Shown piece by piece: positions 1 through 6,929 of a stretch of 12,467 bases of DNA; the stretch's first letter is position 1, and each line of letters begins with the position of its first letter. Position numbers and translations under genes: made by a program. Origin of the DNA: an uncultured Eubacteriales bacterium (GTDB lineage Bacteria > Bacillota > Clostridia > Oscillospirales > CAG-272); assembly GCA_958414825.1 (NCBI GenBank), contig CATYXQ010000054.1:1-12467 (forward strand), written 5' to 3'. The notes below the pieces were generated by a model. The model was given only the letters and a program-made list of their open reading frames with translations, was not told where the DNA came from and did no database searches.

Positions 1-25
1 TGTATACAGAAATCCAAAGAGAAAC

Positions 26-30
26 GGGAG
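26..30 (+). promoter_or_regulatory. Shine-Dalgarno site of the GH43-dockerin gene
   Basis: GGGAG lies 8 nt before the ATG at 39 and fixes that start. No promoter can be recognised in the 38 bases available upstream, so the transcription start probably lies left of the window. Confidence 0.6.
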
Positions 31-38
31 AACAGAAA

Positions 39-2300
39 ATGAAAAAACAGTTCGGATTGCTGCTTTGTACGGCGATGCTCTGCCTTTTTTCCCTGTCGGT
101 CTGCGCCTATGAGACCGTGATTTATGAAAACGACTTTTCAGAGGACAGTTTAGCCGATTTCACGGTCCGCGGCAGATGGTCTGTTGCGGACGGCCGTCTT
201 GTGCTCGGCAGCGGAAGCTCCTCGTCCGGCTTTGTGGCGTATGAGATCCCCGACGCGCACGCGGACAAGGATTATCAGCTGGATGTGGACTTTCTCGGCC
301 ACACGGGACTCGGCGGTTTTCTGATCGGCGCGACCGGTCCGTCGCTCACCCCGTCGCCCTCCTATTTTTTCGGCTATAACGCGGCGGTCGCCGCGACCGG
401 AACGGAGGGACTGTTCGCCTATTTCAGCAGGACCGGCGCATGGGGCGGGAACATCCGGCGCGGCCCCGCGACGATAACGGAGGCGGATCTGCACCTTTCA
501 GTCTATGTGGACAAGGAGGAAAATTCGCTGACCTTCCGCATCACGTCGCTGGACGGCGAACGGCAGTTTTTCGGCATGACCTATGAGATCGGTTCTTCGG
601 ACGAGGACACGGTTTACACCGCGTTTGCGCCGGTTGTCGGACTGCGCAAGGCCTATGTGGGAGAGGGCGCGTTTGACAATTTCAAGATCACCGTGTTTGA
701 CGACGACGTTCTGCCAAAGCTGTCCGAGTCCATAGAACTCGGCGGATTTGACTTTGCCGCGGGCGGCGAGATTTCAGCCGACGGCGGCGCTGTCGCCGGG
801 CAGGGCGCGCTGCTCACAAAGGAAGCGCTCCCCGCAGATTTCCGCGCGGACGCTACGCTGACCCCAAAAGGGCTGACCCGGGTATTTTTCGGTATGCAGG
901 ACGAGCGGAACGGCTATGCGTTTTGTATAGACGCAGAAGCGGAAATCGTTGAACTGTATCGCATAACAGACGGCGAATATTCGCGCATCGGCCGTCGGCG
1001 CGCGCCGGTTCCGGATACGCCGTGCGGCGTGCGCGTCTCGGTTTCTGAGGGCGTGGCCTCGCTTTATTTTGATAATTTCGCGCAGGGGGACGCCGCGTTT
1101 CCGAAGTTTGAGTTTTCGCTCGCGGACTATGCGCCGGGGCGCTTTGGATTTTGGCTGTCGGGCGGAACGGTGCGCGGTTTTGCGGTCGGCGGGAGCGAAC
1201 CGTATACCGGAAAGACCTATTTGAATCCCGTCGCGTGGGGCGCCGACCCGGACATTCTCTTTTACGACGGAACCTATTATCTCTATAACCGCAACCCGTC
1301 GGGCAACAGCGTTTTCAGCGTGTATACCTCGCCCGATCTTGTGAACTGGTCAAGCGGGCGCTCCTGTTTTTCCTGGCGGCCGGAGTACAAGGCGATCAAG
1401 GGCTACTGCATGAGCCCGAACGTGCTGTATTACGACGGTATTTTCTATCTGTTCTACGCTTCGAGAACCGATTCCACCTATGAAAGCCGCCGGATCTACT
1501 ACGCGACGTCCGACTCGCCGCTCGGACCGTTCGTCGGGCAGACCATGCTCCACGACGTTACCGAAATCGGCGGGCATCCGTATGTGGACGCGGACGGCAA
1601 AGTCTATATCTCGCTCTCCCGGTTCGATAAGGGCGGATGCATTTACCTTGAGGAGTTGTCGGTTGCGGACGGCGTCGTCACGCCGGTCGAGGGGACGCTC
1701 ACGCTGGCTGTCTTTCCGACCGAGGAATACGAAATCGACGGCCGCGGACGGGTCTGCGAGGGCGGCGTTCTGTATCGGCACGAGGGATATTATTACCTGA
1801 TTTATGCGACCAGCAGTTACCGGCTTCGGTACGGCGAGGCGTATGCCGTGTCCGAAAACGTGCTCGGCCCCTACACAAAATACGAATACAACACCATTTT
1901 GACCTATAATAAAGAAATCGACGGTCCGGGCGACGCCATTTTCGTTCATTCTCCGGACGGCAGCGAACTGTATATGGCCTATCACCGGCATAACGCGGTC
2001 GGAACCGTGTCGCCGCGGCAGACCTGCATAGATAAGGTTGCGTTTGTGGAGAATCCCGACGGCGGACCGGATATTCTGACGGTGTACGGCCCTACGTCTA
2101 CGCCGCAGCCCCTCCCCTCCGACCGCTTCCGCGGCGACTTTGACCGCAGTGGAAAAATCGATCTGCGCGACCTGCTTTTGCTGCTTGCGCGTATGACCGA
2201 GGCAGGCTTATATTCGGGCGCATATGACGTCAATACCGACGGACGGGTGGATGTAGAGGATGTTTCGGCGCTGCTTGCGTGGGTCATTCTGACGCGCTGA
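39..2300 (+). CDS. Secreted GH43-like glycosidase with C-terminal type I dockerin
   Basis: This 753-residue exported protein probably acts on plant cell-wall polysaccharide such as arabinan or xylan side chains. Residues 1-23 form a signal peptide (Lys-Lys, hydrophobic core, cleavage near VCA-YE); there is no lipobox. Residues about 27-220 and 230-385 look like two beta-sandwich, concanavalin/DUF1080-like modules. Residues about 393-690 are a five-bladed propeller of the GH43 type: ADPD at 402-405 gives the presumed base Asp403, and CEGG at 573-576 gives the presumed acid Glu574. The Asp usually found before the HPYVDADGK segment appears replaced by Gly511. Residues about 697-750 form a dockerin with two calcium loops (Asp700/702/711 and Asp730/Asn732/Asp734/Asp741), implying docking to a cohesin scaffold not seen here. 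GH43 membership and dockerin are confident; substrate and activity are inferred. Confidence 0.88.
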   Translation: MKKQFGLLLCTAMLCLFSLSVCAYETVIYENDFSEDSLADFTVRGRWSVADGRLVLGSGSSSSGFVAYEIPDAHADKDYQLDVDFLGHTGLGGFLIGATGPSLTPSPSYFFGYNAAVAATGTEGLFAYFSRTGAWGGNIRRGPATITEADLHLSVYVDKEENSLTFRITSLDGERQFFGMTYEIGSSDEDTVYTAFAPVVGLRKAYVGEGAFDNFKITVFDDDVLPKLSESIELGGFDFAAGGEISADGGAVAGQGALLTKEALPADFRADATLTPKGLTRVFFGMQDERNGYAFCIDAEAEIVELYRITDGEYSRIGRRRAPVPDTPCGVRVSVSEGVASLYFDNFAQGDAAFPKFEFSLADYAPGRFGFWLSGGTVRGFAVGGSEPYTGKTYLNPVAWGADPDILFYDGTYYLYNRNPSGNSVFSVYTSPDLVNWSSGRSCFSWRPEYKAIKGYCMSPNVLYYDGIFYLFYASRTDSTYESRRIYYATSDSPLGPFVGQTMLHDVTEIGGHPYVDADGKVYISLSRFDKGGCIYLEELSVADGVVTPVEGTLTLAVFPTEEYEIDGRGRVCEGGVLYRHEGYYYLIYATSSYRLRYGEAYAVSENVLGPYTKYEYNTILTYNKEIDGPGDAIFVHSPDGSELYMAYHRHNAVGTVSPRQTCIDKVAFVENPDGGPDILTVYGPTSTPQPLPSDRFRGDFDRSGKIDLRDLLLLLARMTEAGLYSGAYDVNTDGRVDVEDVSALLAWVILTR
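2130..2291 (+). other. Dockerin domain coding segment
   Basis: Two tandem EF-hand-like repeats occur at residues about 699-719 and 729-750 of the glycosidase. The first loop carries GDFDRSGKID and the second DVNTDGRVD, with acidic residues at positions 1, 3 and 12 of each loop. The residues at loop positions 10 and 11, which choose the cohesin partner in characterised clostridial dockerins, are Leu-Arg in the first repeat and Val-Glu in the second. The repeats are therefore not symmetric. A dockerin suggests a cellulosome or a simpler cell-surface assembly in this organism. Confidence 0.85.
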
Positions 2301-2356
2301 CCGGGCGCGCGCGAAAAAATCATCTTTGGGAAATTCGGATATTTTCAAAAAATTCT

Positions 2357-2384
2357 TTGAAAAAACGCAATCGTATGGTATAAT
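2357..2384 (+). promoter_or_regulatory. Sigma-A promoter with extended -10 for the yqhQ-prmC-murI cluster
   Basis: TTGAAA (2357-2362) and TATAAT (2379-2384) are separated by 16 nt, and TGG directly before the -10 makes it an extended -10. The predicted start of transcription leaves a leader of about 95 nt before the ATG at 2487. An AT-rich inverted repeat (TTTTCAAA / TTTGAAAA, about 2343-2364) overlaps the -35. Confidence 0.75.
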
Positions 2385-2486
2385 AATTAAAATGAAGCTT
2401 TCCGGACGCCCTGCCAAAATCTGCGGCGAAGCGCGTACAGGAAGCCGTTTTATCCGATTTTGTTTTTTTGAAAGCGAGAAAAATAG

Positions 2487-3614
2487 ATGCGTAAAACCTG
2501 TGAAAAAAACTGCCGCCTCGGCAAAGTGGGCGGCGAGGCGGTTCTTGAGGGCGTTATGATGCGCTGCGGCGACCGCTACAGCGTAGCTTGCCGCCACGAG
2601 GACGGTTCGATCTCGGTCTCGAATCATACCTATGTTTCGGCGCGCAAAAAAAATAAAATTTTCAACTGGCCGCTCTTGCGCGGCATTGTCGCGCTGGTGG
2701 AGTCGTTCAAGCTTTCGTTCAAGGTGCTGTCCCTCTCGGCGGAGGCTGTGGGCGTGGATTTGGATGAGCCTGAGACTAAATTTGAAAAATGGCTGCAAAA
2801 AAAGTGCGGCAAAAATCTGATGAACGTCATCATGACCATTGCCGGCGCGCTTGGGGTCGTGCTCGGCGTCGGACTGTTTTTTATACTGCCCACCCTTGCC
2901 ACACAGGGGATCGACCTGCTGCTCGGTATGGCGGGCGGTTCGCTCGGTATCTTCAAAACGCTGTGCGAGGGACTGATCCGCATCGGGATTTTTGTCGGGT
3001 ACATCCTGCTCGTTTCGCTGATGCCCGACATTCGCCGCACGTTTGAATATCACGGCGCGGAGCACAAGAGCATCGCCTGCTATGAGGCGGGCGCGCCCCT
3101 GACTCCCGAAAATGCGAAACAATATACCCGCTTTCACCCCCGCTGCGGCACAAGCTTCATTTTTATTATGCTGATTTTGAGCGTGTTGGTTTTTTCCTTT
3201 GTCACCTGGGAAAATATCTGGCTGCGGCTGGTTTTAAAGCCTCTGCTTCTGCCCCTTGTCTGCGGGCTGGGCTTTGAATTTATTCTGTACGCGGGCAAGC
3301 ATGAAAATATCTTTACGAAGATTCTTTCCGCGCCCGGTCTCTGGATGCAGCGCGTCACCACGCGCGAGCCGGACGAAAAACAGCTTGAAATCGCGATAAC
3401 CGCGCTGAAATCCGCGATACCTGACGAATTTCCACAGAGCGAGGTAGACGCGGCCGTGGCCGCGTCGAAGCCCGCGCCGGACGCGGACGGGGCGGATACG
3501 GCGGAAGCTTCGGATTCTTTGGACGGCGTGTCCGGGGCTGACTTGCCCTCGTCCTCGAAAGCCGATTTAGACGCGGACGAAGCCAGGCGGACGGACGGCT
3601 TTGCAAATTCATGA
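2487..3614 (+). CDS. yqhQ: DUF1385 (YqhQ-family) integral membrane protein
   Basis: A 375-residue polytopic membrane protein of the DUF1385/YqhQ family, which is widespread in Firmicutes and has no firmly established reaction. Family signatures are GGEAVLEGVMMR near residues 15-26, HGAEHKSI at 189-196 and HPRCGTSF at 217-224. Hydrophobic segments lie at about 112-138, 163-180, 222-240 and 252-270. The N-terminal Cys-rich MRKTCEKNCRLGKVGG is typical of clostridial members. Residues after about 315 form an Ala/Asp/Ser-rich acidic tail that looks disordered and lies beyond the usual domain. The ATG at 2487 has only a weak purine-rich Shine-Dalgarno, but the family motif begins 14 residues later, so the start is reasonable. 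The stop overlaps the prmC start (ATGA), implying coupled translation; the same pair is common in Clostridia. Confidence 0.87.
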   Translation: MRKTCEKNCRLGKVGGEAVLEGVMMRCGDRYSVACRHEDGSISVSNHTYVSARKKNKIFNWPLLRGIVALVESFKLSFKVLSLSAEAVGVDLDEPETKFEKWLQKKCGKNLMNVIMTIAGALGVVLGVGLFFILPTLATQGIDLLLGMAGGSLGIFKTLCEGLIRIGIFVGYILLVSLMPDIRRTFEYHGAEHKSIACYEAGAPLTPENAKQYTRFHPRCGTSFIFIMLILSVLVFSFVTWENIWLRLVLKPLLLPLVCGLGFEFILYAGKHENIFTKILSAPGLWMQRVTTREPDEKQLEIAITALKSAIPDEFPQSEVDAAVAASKPAPDADGADTAEASDSLDGVSGADLPSSSKADLDADEARRTDGFANS

Positions 3615-4408
3615 CGCTCTCCGAGATCAAAGCGGTTCTGCGCTCTGCGGGAATCGACAACTTTTCAGGCGAAGCGCATATCCTGATAAAGGAGTTCTGC
3701 CGCGCGGACGCGGCGCTTCCTGAGACGGATTTCGAGAGCCCGCAGCTGTGCGACGCCGTGCGGCGGCGCGCCGCGCGCGAGCCGCTGCAATATATTCTCG
3801 GAAAATGGGGATTTTATAAGGAAGAATATTTTGTTACGCCCGACTGTCTGATTCCGCGCGCCGATACCGAGGTTTTGGTCGAGGCGCTCCGCCGCCGCGC
3901 GCCGGATGGCGGTCGCTTTCTCGATCTCTGCACCGGCAGCGGATGCATCGCGGTGTCGCTTGCAAACGCGCGCCCCGATCTTTCAGGCGTCGCCGCCGAT
4001 CTCAGCGCGTCCGCGCTGAAGCTCGCGCGGAAAAACGCGCTGCACAACGGCGTGCATACGCTTTCGTTTTTACAGATGGACGTTACAAAGCCCGGCATTT
4101 TTTCCGAGCGGTTTGACTGTATCTGCGCAAATCCGCCCTACATCCGCACGTCCGCGCTCTCCGCACTCGCGCCTGAGCTTGCCTTTGAGCCGGAAATGGC
4201 GCTTGACGGCGGCGTGGACGGCCTTTGCTTTTACCGCGCGATTTTTGAAAATTTTGAAAACAATCTTTTGCCGGGCGGCTTTTTTGCGTTTGAATTTGGC
4301 TATGACCAAAAGGAGGACGCGGCAGCGCTCGCAAAGCGCTACGGCTACTTTTTTGATGCGATTATGGACTACGGCGGCAATTTCCGCGCCGCGGTTTTTA
4401 CAAAGTGA
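3611..4408 (+). CDS. prmC: Peptide chain release factor N5-glutamine methyltransferase
   Basis: A 265-residue SAM-dependent methyltransferase of the HemK/PrmC family, which methylates the glutamine of the GGQ motif in release factors RF1 and RF2 and speeds peptide release in the cytoplasm. Visible motifs are an N-terminal helical domain (1-75), PRADTE at 82-87, the SAM-binding loop DLCTGSGCIAVS at 105-116, the acidic end of the next strand (AADLS, 128-132), the catalytic NPPY at 174-177 and EPEMALDGGVDGL at 193-205. The length fits the family. The start overlaps the preceding stop by four bases. In many Clostridia the next gene is prfA, the substrate; here it is murI instead. Confidence 0.94.
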   Translation: MTLSEIKAVLRSAGIDNFSGEAHILIKEFCRADAALPETDFESPQLCDAVRRRAAREPLQYILGKWGFYKEEYFVTPDCLIPRADTEVLVEALRRRAPDGGRFLDLCTGSGCIAVSLANARPDLSGVAADLSASALKLARKNALHNGVHTLSFLQMDVTKPGIFSERFDCICANPPYIRTSALSALAPELAFEPEMALDGGVDGLCFYRAIFENFENNLLPGGFFAFEFGYDQKEDAAALAKRYGYFFDAIMDYGGNFRAAVFTK

Positions 4409-4420
4409 GGTTTTGTCTTG
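4407..4420 (+). promoter_or_regulatory. Shine-Dalgarno and TTG start of murI
   Basis: GAGG (4407-4410) overlaps the prmC stop and lies 7 nt before the TTG at 4418-4420. The encoded N-terminus then reads IGIFDSGLGG, exactly where glutamate racemases begin, so the rare TTG start is well supported. Confidence 0.75.
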
Positions 4421-5209
4421 ATCGGAATTTTTGACAGCGGACTCGGCGGGCTGACCGCGTACAAAGCGCTGCACGCGCTTTTGCCGCGTGAGGATTTCAT
4501 CTACTTCGGCGATACCGGCCGCGTGCCCTACGGTTCCCGCTCCCGCGAGATTTTGCTGCGCTATGCCCGGCAGGACGTTAATTTTCTGATTTCAAAGGGC
4601 GTGGACGCGATTCTTGCCGCCTGCGGAACGGTCAGTTCAGTCGTGCTCGATGCGATCAAAAGCGAATATGCGATCCCGATTACCGGCGTCGTGGACGCTT
4701 CGGTCGGCGAGGCGCTCGCCGCGACGAAAAACGGCGTTATAGGGGTCGTCGGCACGGGCGCGACGATCTCAAGCGGCGCGTTTGAACAGAAGCTCAGGGC
4801 GGCGGCGCCCGGCGTGCAGGTGCTTTCTGTCGCCTGTCCGCTGTTTGTGCCGCTGGTCGAGAACGGGTACATACAGAAGGACTGCGCGGTCACAAAGCTG
4901 GTAGCGGCGGACTATCTCGAACCGATTCTGACGGGCGGCGCGGATACGCTGATTTTAGGCTGTACGCATTTCCCGATCATCGCGGAGATCATTGCCGCGT
5001 ATCTGCCCGGCGTCACGCTGATTAGTTCGGGCAGCGCGGCGGCGCGTTCGCTTGCCCGTTCGCTTGCCCGGCCGCTTTCACCGCGCGCTTTTGGCGGACG
5101 GTCGCAGTTTTATGTCAGCGACAGTCCGGTCAATTTTGACGAGATCGCGCGCGTGTTTCTTGGCGGCGAGACGGTCGCGGCCAAGCGCGTTGATATTGAA
5201 CAGTATTGA
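4418..5209 (+). CDS. murI: Glutamate racemase
   Basis: A 263-residue cofactor-independent racemase converting L-glutamate to D-glutamate for peptidoglycan precursors in the cytoplasm. Family motifs are IFDSGLGGLT at 4-13, FGDTGRVPYGSRS at 30-42 with the two-base catalytic pair Cys69 and Cys182, and GCTHFPII at 181-188. The first cysteine motif reads CGT rather than the usual CNT, so the substrate-contacting Asn is replaced by Gly70; other catalytic elements are intact. Residues 209-220 contain a duplicated RSLA encoded by a 12-bp tandem repeat. The gene is the last of the three-gene cluster and is followed by a strong terminator. The identity is confident; the effect of the Asn-to-Gly change is unknown. 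Confidence 0.92.
   Translation: MIGIFDSGLGGLTAYKALHALLPREDFIYFGDTGRVPYGSRSREILLRYARQDVNFLISKGVDAILAACGTVSSVVLDAIKSEYAIPITGVVDASVGEALAATKNGVIGVVGTGATISSGAFEQKLRAAAPGVQVLSVACPLFVPLVENGYIQKDCAVTKLVAADYLEPILTGGADTLILGCTHFPIIAEIIAAYLPGVTLISSGSAAARSLARSLARPLSPRAFGGRSQFYVSDSPVNFDEIARVFLGGETVAAKRVDIEQY
5045..5068 (+). repeat. 12-bp in-frame tandem duplication inside murI
   Basis: CGTTCGCTTGCC occurs twice head to tail (5045-5056 and 5057-5068), encoding RSLA-RSLA. It is in frame and lies in a variable loop between the second cysteine motif and the C-terminal helix, so it is probably tolerated. Confidence 0.85.
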
Positions 5210-5233
5210 AAAGGCGGCGGGATTCACTTCATT

Positions 5234-5265
5234 TTTTCAGTGAAAGCTTATGCTCCCACTGAAAA
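5234..5265 (+). terminator. Hairpin downstream of murI (accessory)
   Basis: TTTTCAGTG (5234-5242) pairs perfectly with CACTGAAAA (5257-5265) around a 14-nt loop, 25 nt after the murI stop. It is followed by GGGC-AAA-GCCC (5266-5276), a second small hairpin. There is no T-run after either. They may be 3'-end stabilising structures or a weak terminator ahead of the stronger one. Confidence 0.4.
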
Positions 5266-5286
5266 GGGCAAAGCCCCTTATTGAAC

Positions 5287-5331
5287 GCAAGCGGTACTCG
5301 GTTTAACAACCGAGTACCGCTTGCATTTTTT
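5287..5331 (+). terminator. Strong intrinsic terminator of the murI transcript
   Basis: A perfect 17-bp stem (5287-5303 with 5308-5324), 4-nt loop TAAC, is followed by A and six Ts (5326-5331). It serves + strand transcription. On the - strand no T-run follows, so it is unlikely to end the convergent glycosyltransferase transcript. Confidence 0.92.
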
Positions 5332-5377
5332 ACATCAAAATTTCGACAAAATCAGCAGCACGAAAGAAAATAAGGCG

Positions 5378-6730
5378 TTATTTTACAGAGGGATATTTTT
5401 CCGCCGAATACAGGGGTTTTGGCTGCTTTTCCGGGAACCCTTTTTGATTTGCGGGGACTTTCCCGGTCTCCATTTCTTCGATTTTGAGCGCCGCGCGGTG
5501 CGGGATCGGATCCCAGCCGACTTTTTTGAACGCGGCGGCGCAGAGCGAAAGATCACCGATGATGCTGAACATCGGGAACATAAGGCAGTACCAGAGCTTT
5601 TTGCAGAGCGGAACGGCTTTCAAACGGTCGCGCTCGGTAAAGAAGAGCAGCGCCGCGAGCGGGATATTGGCGATATGCTCAAAAACCAGCGCGCCGGTCA
5701 TGGAAAGGAGCAGTTCCGGACTGGCGCCCGACGCGGCCGCAAAGCACAAGGCGGCGGCGACGGCTAACTTTATAAGTTTGAGCGGGATGGAGATGAGCGC
5801 GCAGGGCAGATTGGTCAGAAGCATGTCGTAGGAAACAAATTTTTGCCGGACGCTTTTTTCGGTGAAAACGCGCCCGAACAGCGCGCCGCCAAATTCGGTA
5901 AAGGCCTGCACATGTCCCTTTGACCAGCGCATACGCTGCCGCCATGCGACTGGGAGTGAAACCGGCTGCTCGTCGTAAAACTGCGCCTCGTGCTGATAGC
6001 TGATATGAACGCCGTGCGCTACTGCGTCCGCGGAGAACGCGCGGTCCTCGGTCAGAGAAGTGTAGTTCCACCCGTTTTGCATCAGCGCGCTTGAAAAGAG
6101 GACTCCGGTGCCCTGGATCCGCGTAGAGATCCCGCAAAGCGACCGCGCGCGGTTCTCAAAGCGCGCCGTGCGGAGCCAGTGCAGCGCGTAGCCGGCGGAA
6201 ATCCAGTTGTCGTCCAGGTTTTTTGTGTTCCGGTAGGAGGTGACGATTTGCTCGCCCGCGTCAAAAGCGTCGTTCATCCGGCTGATATAGTCGGATTTCA
6301 GCAAATTGTCCGCGTCGAGCAGGATGTAAGCGTGAAAAGCGCCGACGCCGTAGTCCCTCCGGATTTTTTCAAACAGAAATTGGAGCGCGTAGCCCTTGGT
6401 GCGCCGGGAAGGGTCGGTGCGCTCATAGCAGACGGCGCCGTGCGCGCGCGCTTTGGCGGCCGTTTCGTCGGTGCAGTTGTCGGCGGCGACAAAAACCGTG
6501 ATCTGCTCATGCGGGTAATCCTGTTTCTCAATGCTGGAGAGCAGGTTGCCGATGACCGCCTCCTCATTGCGCGCGGCGATCACGACGGCATAGCGGTGGA
6601 GCGTTTTGGCCGGTGGAAATTTTTTCGTCCGAAAAAGGCCGATTGCGGCAAACAGGCCGCGGTATATGTATAGGAAGCCCATCAGCGACAAAAGCGCGCC
6701 GCAGATTGCAAGGGACAAATCGAGCATCAT
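5378..6730 (-). CDS. Membrane-bound family 2 glycosyltransferase
   Basis: A 450-residue processive-type GT2 enzyme that would use a nucleotide sugar to build an extracellular or cell-wall polysaccharide at the inner face of the membrane. An N-terminal membrane segment (about 4-30) precedes the GT-A domain: VVIAARNEEAVI at 49-60, DNCTDET at 84-90, the metal-binding LDADN at 138-142, TED at 227-229 and QRMRWSKGH at 265-273 (the QxxRW class motif). Three or so membrane segments follow (about 303-330, 338-365, 378-400), then a basic, Pro/Lys-rich tail. Organisation resembles the BcsA/IcaA/HasA group, but no PilZ domain is present and the polymer cannot be named. The start at 6730 has AAGGA about 8 nt upstream; the adjacent ATG at 6727 is an alternative. 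It is transcribed alone from its own promoter and converges on murI. Confidence 0.9.
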   Translation of the reverse strand: MMLDLSLAICGALLSLMGFLYIYRGLFAAIGLFRTKKFPPAKTLHRYAVVIAARNEEAVIGNLLSSIEKQDYPHEQITVFVAADNCTDETAAKARAHGAVCYERTDPSRRTKGYALQFLFEKIRRDYGVGAFHAYILLDADNLLKSDYISRMNDAFDAGEQIVTSYRNTKNLDDNWISAGYALHWLRTARFENRARSLCGISTRIQGTGVLFSSALMQNGWNYTSLTEDRAFSADAVAHGVHISYQHEAQFYDEQPVSLPVAWRQRMRWSKGHVQAFTEFGGALFGRVFTEKSVRQKFVSYDMLLTNLPCALISIPLKLIKLAVAAALCFAAASGASPELLLSMTGALVFEHIANIPLAALLFFTERDRLKAVPLCKKLWYCLMFPMFSIIGDLSLCAAAFKKVGWDPIPHRAALKIEEMETGKVPANQKGFPEKQPKPLYSAEKYPSVK

Positions 6731-6758
6731 ACGTTTCCTTTCCGTTTTTCATATTCAT

Positions 6759-6787
6759 ATTGTATCGAATTGCCCTTTAAGATGCAA
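6759..6787 (-). promoter_or_regulatory. Sigma-A promoter of the glycosyltransferase gene
   Basis: Read on the - strand, TTGCAT (6782-6787) and TACAAT (6759-6764) are separated by exactly 17 nt, 28 nt before the ATG at 6730. The -10 differs from consensus at one base and the -35 at two. Confidence 0.7.
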
Positions 6788-6828
6788 CATAAAAAAGTTT
6801 AAGATTCGTTTAATCTTTTGTACTGTCC

Positions 6829-6860
6829 AAAAAAAGCGGCGCGGCTTCATGGACCGACCG
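6829..6860 (-). terminator. Possible terminator of the MATE transcript
   Basis: On the - strand a GC-rich segment CGG-T-CGG ... CCG-CG-CCG can form an interrupted six-base-pair stem and is followed by C and seven Ts (6829-6835). The stem has an internal loop, so this is a weak call. The remainder of the gap between the MATE and glycosyltransferase genes (6731-6929) contains the GT2 promoter and an AT-rich stretch near 6890-6906. Confidence 0.35.
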
Positions 6861-6929
6861 GCGGCGCGGGCGATTTGTTTTTTCTTCCTAAATATATATA
6901 ATATATGAAATACGGCAGGCGGGGACGTT

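Noticed and set aside
1350..1991. Long open frame on the - strand (213 codons)
   Set aside because: It lies entirely antisense to the GH43 catalytic domain, has no recognisable domain and is explained by the GC-rich codon bias of the real gene.
2326..2559. 77-codon open frame overlapping the yqhQ promoter
   Set aside because: It begins upstream of the -35 element and overlaps the start of the well-supported yqhQ gene in another frame.
2208..3137. 309-codon open frame on the - strand
   Set aside because: It crosses the dockerin end, a clear + strand promoter and the YqhQ gene, whose family motifs are unmistakable; the antisense product shows no family pattern.
5367..5384. AAAATAA/TTATTTT hairpin at the glycosyltransferase stop
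   Set aside because: The stem is entirely A/T with a weak tail; it is not a convincing terminator.
6836..6869. 9-bp direct repeat GCGGCGCGG (6836-6844, 6861-6869)
   Set aside because: Short, GC-only and in a GC-rich patch; chance is the simplest explanation.
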